Shown here piece by piece: positions 57,801-64,000 of a DNA stretch of 64,000 nt. Origin of the DNA: Tigriopus japonicus. Its lineage: Eukaryota; Arthropoda; Copepoda; Harpacticoida; Harpacticidae. The position numbers were made by a program, and so were the translations under genes. The stretch spans positions 1,149,384 to 1,213,383 of the forward strand of contig JAAGOF010000088.1 in NCBI GenBank assembly GCA_010645155.1, given 5' to 3'. The notes below the pieces were generated by a model that had not been told where the DNA came from, searched no databases, and worked only from the letters and a program-made list of their open reading frames with translations. The stretch's first letter is position 1; every line of letters starts with the position of its first letter.

Positions 57801-60800
57801 AGTCAACCAAGAAAACAATGCGCCAGCATACGAGTAGAACGTCTAACTAAGTTTCTCTAAGAAAGTTAAGAACCAGCCATTTATATCATATCCCTTCCAA
57901 CTTTCTTCACTTCAGGCTCAACTAAGGTCCAACGTTTACCTTGCCCTCGAAGATCCCAAGGGTGGGAAGGAAGTTTCACAAAGGTCCTCTGAAATCAACC
58001 AAGCCCTTCAAAGTTACAGCAAGTCCACGGATGGACGCCTCCTTTTACATTTGATTTGCGAATTCTTGGCCTTTTTCAATCTCAACTTCACACTCAGTAT
58101 CTTTGAGCCCGAGGCCCTGGAGGCCTGTGGCCTAGGCACCAAGAGTCGGGGCCAACTCATTGAAGGCCTAGGTCTAAGTGAATTGACCAATCCCAAATTG
58201 CCACTTTTGGCCGAGATTCTTCGACTGTCCAAAGTGTCCGTTCTCAAATCGGAAACTCCCACTCTGTCTGAGAGGTGAGATTCGTCTTATACACAGACTA
58301 GGTGTTAAATGACTTTGCGAAACAAGAGTTGGCCAAGAACTTAGTTGGAGTTCAGTCTAGAAATACCGTTTTTTGTTCAATTCGAAGCTGTTCCGTAATT
58401 TTAAAAACGTGAAAAGATTGTAGAAAACATTAGTAAAAAATCATTTTGAAACTCTCAGAAACATTGCGTTTAAGCTATGCAAAAAATACGAGATAGTCGA
58501 TGTATTTCAGAACTGAGGATGAATCGCCCAACACGAGTTCAATCGAATCGGGATTGACCCAAAAATCTTCACTAGTTCGCGACAAATCCAACCCTGATGC
58601 TTCTCAACCTCCAAGCAACGCATCCACACCGTTTTCATCATTGAATCTTTCTCGAGGAGGGTTAGATAACATGATAAAATCACCTTCAAATGAAACCGCT
58701 CATACCATTGACACTAACAGGTAAAAATCGGAAGAAATTGTACCAACTTTCAAATCAACCCCATCAAAAATTTTCGTCTTTTGAACAGTCTGGCAAAATC
58801 CAAAGAGACAGATCATAAGGAATCGCCGAACAAGGCCAAATCGCCGATTTCTCGACCCGCTTTAAGTAGTGGTCGAATCGGATTGGACAATGGTCGATCA
58901 AGGCCTTCTCTCTCCAAAGAATCTCCCCCAAGCTCATCTGAATCCCTGTCCAATCTCTCCAATCCCAAGGATTTATTCGAGGGCAAATTGGAAACCGAGC
59001 CCGTCACGATGATCGCCCAAGAATCTAAACGGGACTTGAAGGACACTAAAAAATCGCCCAATTCAGCATCATCCTTGTCCGATTTGCCTAAACTTGGCCA
59101 CTCGTCCCTAGGGAATTTACCTCCTTTAGGCGGTGGATTGACTGCAGGGTCAGGGAGAAGGGCTTTGGCCCCTTTGAAAAAGGTTCCGAGTATTGGTGAG
59201 GAGTTGAGCAAAGTGGATGAGAAGATTCTCACTCTTGCGGGAGAGAAACCGGGTATGATTTATTTTTTGCTGTTAACGTACGGAATGACTTTGTTTTCTT
59301 TATGAATGTGGCTTGAATGAAGTTGCAAGTTTAAGTACTATAATTTAGGATCATATTTTTGCCAAAAAAAAAATTACCATTTGATTTGAATGTATATTTA
59401 GATTTGAGATTCTAATAATATTATATTGTTGGTTACTCGGGAACTAGGTCCTGCATTGCACTAATTATCCCAAAATCAAGCAAAAAAAAATTGAGAAGTG
59501 CTTGTAAAATATTGAATTCAAACACTTTTCCATTGAAACTCTTGATAAAGGCTCGGAAAAAACTAAAAAGTTGCAGTTTATTCCATTAAAAAAATTCTGA
59601 ATTTGTCTGAGCCCTACTTGTGAATATGCTAGACAAGTCAGAAGGAAGAAAATCAAAATCTTATGATTGATCATAAATTATTCAGTACCAGAAAATCCGC
59701 CTTCAAATGCTTGTAAGCCTACCTAAGAATTCAATGCTTGTTTACTCATCTTTATTTACTCCTTCTTTCTTCATTGAAAATTGGGCTCGTATATTGACTC
59801 TACCTAAGTCTATTGAACATTTTAAGAGTTTAGGCACGATCTGGATGGAATATTGTTATCGCATCTTTTTGACCCTTATTGTTCGACGAGATGAAAAGTT
59901 TGTTTTGTTAAGTCTAGGCCTGAAATAATCTTGACTCGGATCATTCTCGAAAAGAGGAGAGCGAGTATTACCACAAAAACGTTCCTCCTATCTTGAAATG
60001 AATAGCTCAAGTTGGCATGGGTATTTATGATTGACTACGCGTTCTTAGCTTTATACTAATGATTATGTATAATGACGCATTTATCTGTCACGAATTCCAT
60101 TACAAAATATATAAGTTAGCAATCCCATTGTACTCTTTTCAACCTATTTCGCGAAACAAACTTTCTCCGGCCAATCTTCAATTGTCCAGAAGACTCATTG
60201 CCCATAAGGAAAAACAAGCTTTAAGAATTATCTTGCACCAACCAATGATACCAAAATACACTTTTGTCTCTCTGTTGGGGAAACCCCACGTAATCGCTTG
60301 GATCTTTGCTGCGAGAATTCAAGAGGAACCATGAAAACCACCTTTGTGTGAAAAATGAAAGATCTTTCACTAGGGTGGATCCAAACCATGTAATGCTATT
60401 GAGCTGTATTTTCATCTCATGTGATGTAAAAACGCAGAATGCAGGTAAACATTGTGTTATTTTGCTGACTCTAGTTGAGCACTATATTTTTCAAAGTTTG
60501 CTTCTGAAGGGTAGAAAAAAATAGTTTGTTGAAAACCCAATGCGTCACCCAAATGTCGAAAGATAAAATGATGAAAATGCCCTTTATAAACATCTAAATC
60601 TCTTGCTAAGGAATTATTTCAGCCCTATTTTCCTCGTGTTTTCAGCGCCAACAACACAATCTGAGGCAACCACGAAAGCCATTGTCAAACCATCCCAATC
60701 CTCTCTTTTCTCGGCCAAATCTCAAATGAACGATCCCGTTCAGGACGAAAACAATGAAGACAATGCCATCGACGAGGAAATTGACGAATTCCTGAATAGC

Positions 60801-60890
60801 AGTGGTCCTTCAGCCTCCGAGGACTTCACCAAAGACGAGACCATCTCGGAAGAGGATAGCCTAAGAGTCGATTACAAAGAGGCAATTTAA
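54804..60890 (+). CDS. CEP43: Centrosomal protein 43 (FGFR1OP/FOP homologue)
   Basis: Exons 54804-54986, 57916-58274, 58511-58720, 58789-59252 and 60646-60890; 1461 nt, 486 residues, phases agreeing. CEP43/FOP is a centrosome and basal-body protein needed for microtubule anchoring and ciliogenesis. The N-terminal TELRDLVTNLLQSQGVLGKLK followed by AQLRSNVYLALE is the conserved FOP opening. A LisH dimerisation motif lies at about 102-128 (LLLHLICEFLAFFNLNFTLS). Residues about 182-405 are a low-complexity Ser/Pro/Lys-rich linker, longer than in human FOP (399 aa in total). The acidic C-terminus, EEIDEFLNSS to DYKEAI, matches the conserved FOP tail. Introns are 2.93 kb, 236 b, 68 b and 1.39 kb; the first holds a LINE relic. 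AATAAA is 15 bases past the stop. Confidence 0.93.
55650..55870 (+). mobile_element. Decayed LINE copy 5 in CEP43 intron 1
   Basis: Matches the C-terminal coding part of the window's LINE family: a GAGAGCTCCTCGAAATC start, CTTCGGGCTCCTTCGTTGTT and GGAGCTGATCC. It contains an internal hairpin-like segment (CTAAAGACTG ... CAGTCTTTAG). It is too diverged to be the same subfamily as copies 1-3. The overlapping minus-strand frame at 55604-55978 is a shadow. Confidence 0.65.
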
Positions 60891-60904
60891 ATGCAAAGCC
60901 GTCA

Positions 60905-60910
60905 AATAAA
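60905..60910 (+). promoter_or_regulatory. Polyadenylation signal of CEP43
   Basis: AATAAA, 15 bases after the stop codon at 60890. Confidence 0.7.
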
Positions 60911-61535
60911 TCTTGGTGATATGAAGATGTGTGTTGTATATTCTTGAGCCTTGTGAGCATCGGAAGTGTACGTTAAGGTACTGTACTTTGTGCATCAGGT
61001 GCAAACGGGATTGCTTAAGGCTGTGGGTGAGCTTAATTGAATAGGCTTAGCTGAATGAAGACTTGGGGGAGGGAAGCATTGCGTTTCAGAGTACGAAAAC
61101 GTCGCATCCGTTTTGAGCCCAATCATGCTTAATATCAATCTTAGATTACTCGGTATCTTGGCCAGGGTTGGTTTCCAGGATTTTTGTAGCAATTGGACGC
61201 TTAAACGCTAAGTTAAGATCAATGAGGCCTTTTTCTTTGATAGTTGGTTTCATGAATAACTACATATTCTCCAAAAGTTTTGACATTGCAAGGATGCCTC
61301 AAATAAGAGGATTGGAAATTCAAATACCTTAACAATAGTCCCTCTCCTAAAAAGAAAAAAAAATCCTAGAGAAACGAAATTTAAATGCAACGGGGAGATA
61401 AAAAGAGTTTTATTTATTTGTGTTTACGATTTTTAAGTAGCCATATATTACAATAAAATCTTTTAAAAAAACTGAAACTCATCCTGCAAAGACAAATCTT
61501 AAAGTAAAAATTTGACCATGTTCAATGCATGTATG
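60911..61535. other. No gene recognised
   Basis: About 600 bases downstream of CEP43; AT-rich. The frame at 60995-61192 is unsupported. Confidence 0.4.
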
Positions 61536-61537
61536 TA

Positions 61538-62105
61538 CAGGGTGCACCACTTAAAATCGGACATGAATAATTGAAAATTTGAGGGAACTGAGCCGTCGAA
61601 TCAAAAATCACTTGTTACGAGTGATGTTGATTGCAACTTTATTTAACAGATCTATTACTAATTTATTCGACACAGAGCCCCTTGCTTTTAACCACGGGCT
61701 TGGATCTCCTCTCTGCACATAAGCAAATGATCCGCACCTGCTCTGCTGGAATTTTAGTCCATGCAGCTATAAAGGCTGCAGCCAAGGAAGCCAAAAAAAT
61801 TAACCTTTACTCCCCACCTTCTTCTCCAGAATGGCCTAAGAAGTAAAGTTCTTGGATTAAGATCTGAATAAGTCTTTACGCATTGGTCCTCACAGACAAG
61901 CCCTGGATAACCTATCTTTTTACGAGCATCTTTCTTGGTTGCCTTTTTTTCTTGATGAAACAGCAGAAATCTCCAAATCCCCTCAAAATAATAACAAGTG
62001 ATTGGCCTATGAGCTGGATTTGTGGGTCTTCATGCTAAAATTGAAATAGGCGTTGCTAGCCTGGTCTTTATCGAACCTCTGTCCGATTTTTAGTGGCGCA
62101 CCCTG
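61538..62105 (-). mobile_element. Internally deleted Tc1/mariner element
   Basis: 568 bp, flanked by TA at 61536-61537 and 62106-62107. Termini of 26 bases start CAGGGTGC and are inverted with two mismatches. On the minus strand around 61650-61800 the end of a transposase survives: SLAAAFIAAWTKIPAEQVR, then about 25 more residues to a stop. The AW.KIP.E.VR block is characteristic of Tc1/mariner C-termini. The DDE catalytic core is missing or scrambled, so the copy is dead but could be mobilised in trans. Confidence 0.87.
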
Positions 62106-62107
62106 TA

Positions 62108-64000
62108 TGTATATTTGAGCAAGAAGTGTTTTTTACACTTACACACACACATAAGGGGTTCATGAACATGATCAATTTAATCCATAACGGGATATTTCTT
62201 ACTCTTAAATTGGTAGTTTTTTTTATAAATTCAAGATATTTCTTCTTGAAGGCCTTATTGCTTGTTTTTTCAAGACAGGTATCACTAGCCCAAGCAGTGG
62301 TTAAGATTGTTTCATCTCAATATGTTTTTCATCAAATATTTTCTAAATTGAGCCATCGGGCTTTGTGAAAAAATGCAAAGATATTTCAACCTCAATTGAA
62401 ATTCCATTTCATCAAAATGTTTTTGATGTGTTTCAATGGTTTTGATGTGTTAAAACTCTGCCGTCCCTTAACCAACCCTGATCTGGACAGGATCTCGGGC
62501 AACGAACAATAGAGAAGTTGAGGTCATTTTCGGCGTTGTTCTCATCGATGACGAAGAAGGTAGATAATGAACCATATGATCTTAAGAAGTACTCTACAAC
62601 AAGGACCGGATAAGCCGATATACTTTGTTTCAGATATAGAGACGGGCAAATAGCGCAAATAAACATTGACTATTAGTTATCAAAGGTCGCCCCCAAAAAA
62701 CAACCCAAAGAAGCAAAATGCAGTGTTTAAAGGGTCAATATCGCAGATAGACTCAATCAAACAAAAATTTCACACAAATAAAACCTTACATCACTCTTTT
62801 CTTCTTCCCTTCCGCATGCTTTGTTAATATTGAAAAGCAAAATTTTAAATTTTGATGTTGCTAACCAATCTCACCCACCCAAGCCAATCTTAAGGGTTTC
62901 TTAAACATTAATGTGAACATCTTAAAGGTTCAAAAATTGTTGAAATTGAGGGTTTTTTTGTATTGATTTAGCATAATGAAATAGGCAAGCCAACTGGGAA
63001 GAAGAAACACTTGACCGTATGGATGTAATCTGAATTCCCGTCGATATGGGAATGCAGCCAGACTGCTTCTAAAAGTACCCATTGTAATAACAACTATCGA
63101 TGTAGAAGTATGTTGCTGTTGATAAAAAGTATTCTAATATTCAGGTATAATTGTTAGTTTTCAATCTGAAAATAAGCCTTCCAAAATTGACTTTTTTTAA
63201 ATAATAGCTTATCCTCAGCAATTGGTAGACTTTGACTGAATTCGAAGGAAAAGCGCAAATAAAGGCGAGAATTGCAAAGATGAAAAACTACGTTTATGTT
63301 ACCAAAAAACTTTCTGCGTTTTTCGCCCGCCCCTGTTCAAGAGGATTAACTTTTGGAGTAAACAATAACCAGATCGTTCTAGAATGAGTACTGACCTTAC
63401 TTGCTCTCAAAGTCACTTCATACGAGTAACTTGCTTTAAGAGATTAGAGAGAGAGGTTATTCTAATACTACTTGTTCGATTTGATTTGGCCCATTGAGTG
63501 CGAAGTTTTTTAATGAGAATGATTGATAGTTCTCATGCTCTGTTGACCTTGACCCACTAGGTGAGGTGTTGAGGGCATTAGGACGTACCGTACTATGCAT
63601 CTAAAAAAAGTGCAACACAGTGCGCTCTCGCATTTTCTCTCGCATTCAAAGCTATTTTTTTGAAATTGAAAAGTATTGCAAATAAAAAATGAGAATAAAG
63701 TTCATCCTTTTCGATAAATAATGCCTTAAAGATAAAGTTGAATTTTAAAATACTCGAGATAAGAATGTCTATATATAAAATACTTAAGCCTGTTTTTTGT
63801 AGCTAAAAAGGAAACGGATTTGCAACCGATACAAAGAGTGTCATTCAATGAAAAAAATAGTGATCATGCCATGGTTTAAAATACTATACTGGTGTATACC
63901 AGTATTCTTTACTTCCAAAATGACTACTGCATGTAAAGTAATACCACAGGCCACTAGGACTACTCAAGCCCAGGATTCGAACCATGGAAGTTGTCTTAAG
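62108..64000. other. No gene recognised
   Basis: About 1.9 kb to the window end. Only a short CA run near 62141-62152 and weak frames at 62093-62368 and 62433-62666 without motifs. Confidence 0.4.

Noticed and set aside
58813..59232. 139-codon minus-strand frame
   Set aside because: Antisense of CEP43 exon 4.

Overview
This is a stretch of an animal nuclear genome, most likely an arthropod and perhaps a crustacean such as a copepod. The arthropod reading rests on a neuropeptide F type receptor, GT-AG introns from tens of bases to a few kilobases, polyadenylation signals, and a heavy load of hAT, P, mariner and non-LTR elements. The exact taxon cannot be fixed from the sequence alone. The DNA is AT-rich. 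No operon-like organisation, CRISPR array, rRNA or convincing tRNA was seen.

Six protein genes can be modelled exon by exon with consistent intron phases, apart from one questionable junction. They are: (1) 13829-17498, minus, a DUF885-family putative peptidase whose C-terminal part I cannot find; (2) 20536-25363, minus, a secreted protein of about 815 residues with four thrombospondin type-1 repeats and an unrecognised cysteine-containing C-terminal region; (3) 30055-35663, minus, a class A GPCR of 500 residues resembling neuropeptide F/Y receptors; (4) 45529-48452, plus, the mitochondrial import chaperone Tim13 (90 aa); (5) 50415-52964, minus, cytosolic non-specific dipeptidase CNDP2 (485 aa); (6) 54804-60890, plus, the centrosomal LisH protein CEP43/FOP (486 aa). 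They look like unrelated neighbours. CNDP2 and CEP43 are head-to-head, separated by about 1.8 kb.

Between and inside these genes the window is dominated by transposons. At least seven hAT-like elements can be delimited by terminal inverted repeats; several keep readable 8-bp target duplications (three perfect: 26557-27771, 32364-32851, 41897-42607). Several are nested: 9688-10518 sits inside 9389-10742, and 41897-42607 plus an AATTAC-rich insertion sit inside an older MITE at 41808-43990. Five copies of one or two related CR1/Jockey-group LINEs are present, three of them with an unusual C-run plus A-run 3' end preceded by a hairpin. A decayed P-superfamily transposase with a THAP start (1380-3104), a deleted Tc1/mariner element (61538-62105) and several foldback elements complete the set.

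I did not find a clear new multi-gene system. The leads I rate highest are the orphan C-terminal region of the thrombospondin-repeat protein, the apparently cut-short DUF885 gene with a 37-nt intron or frame break, and the contrast among hAT families that each fill their interior with a different short word.
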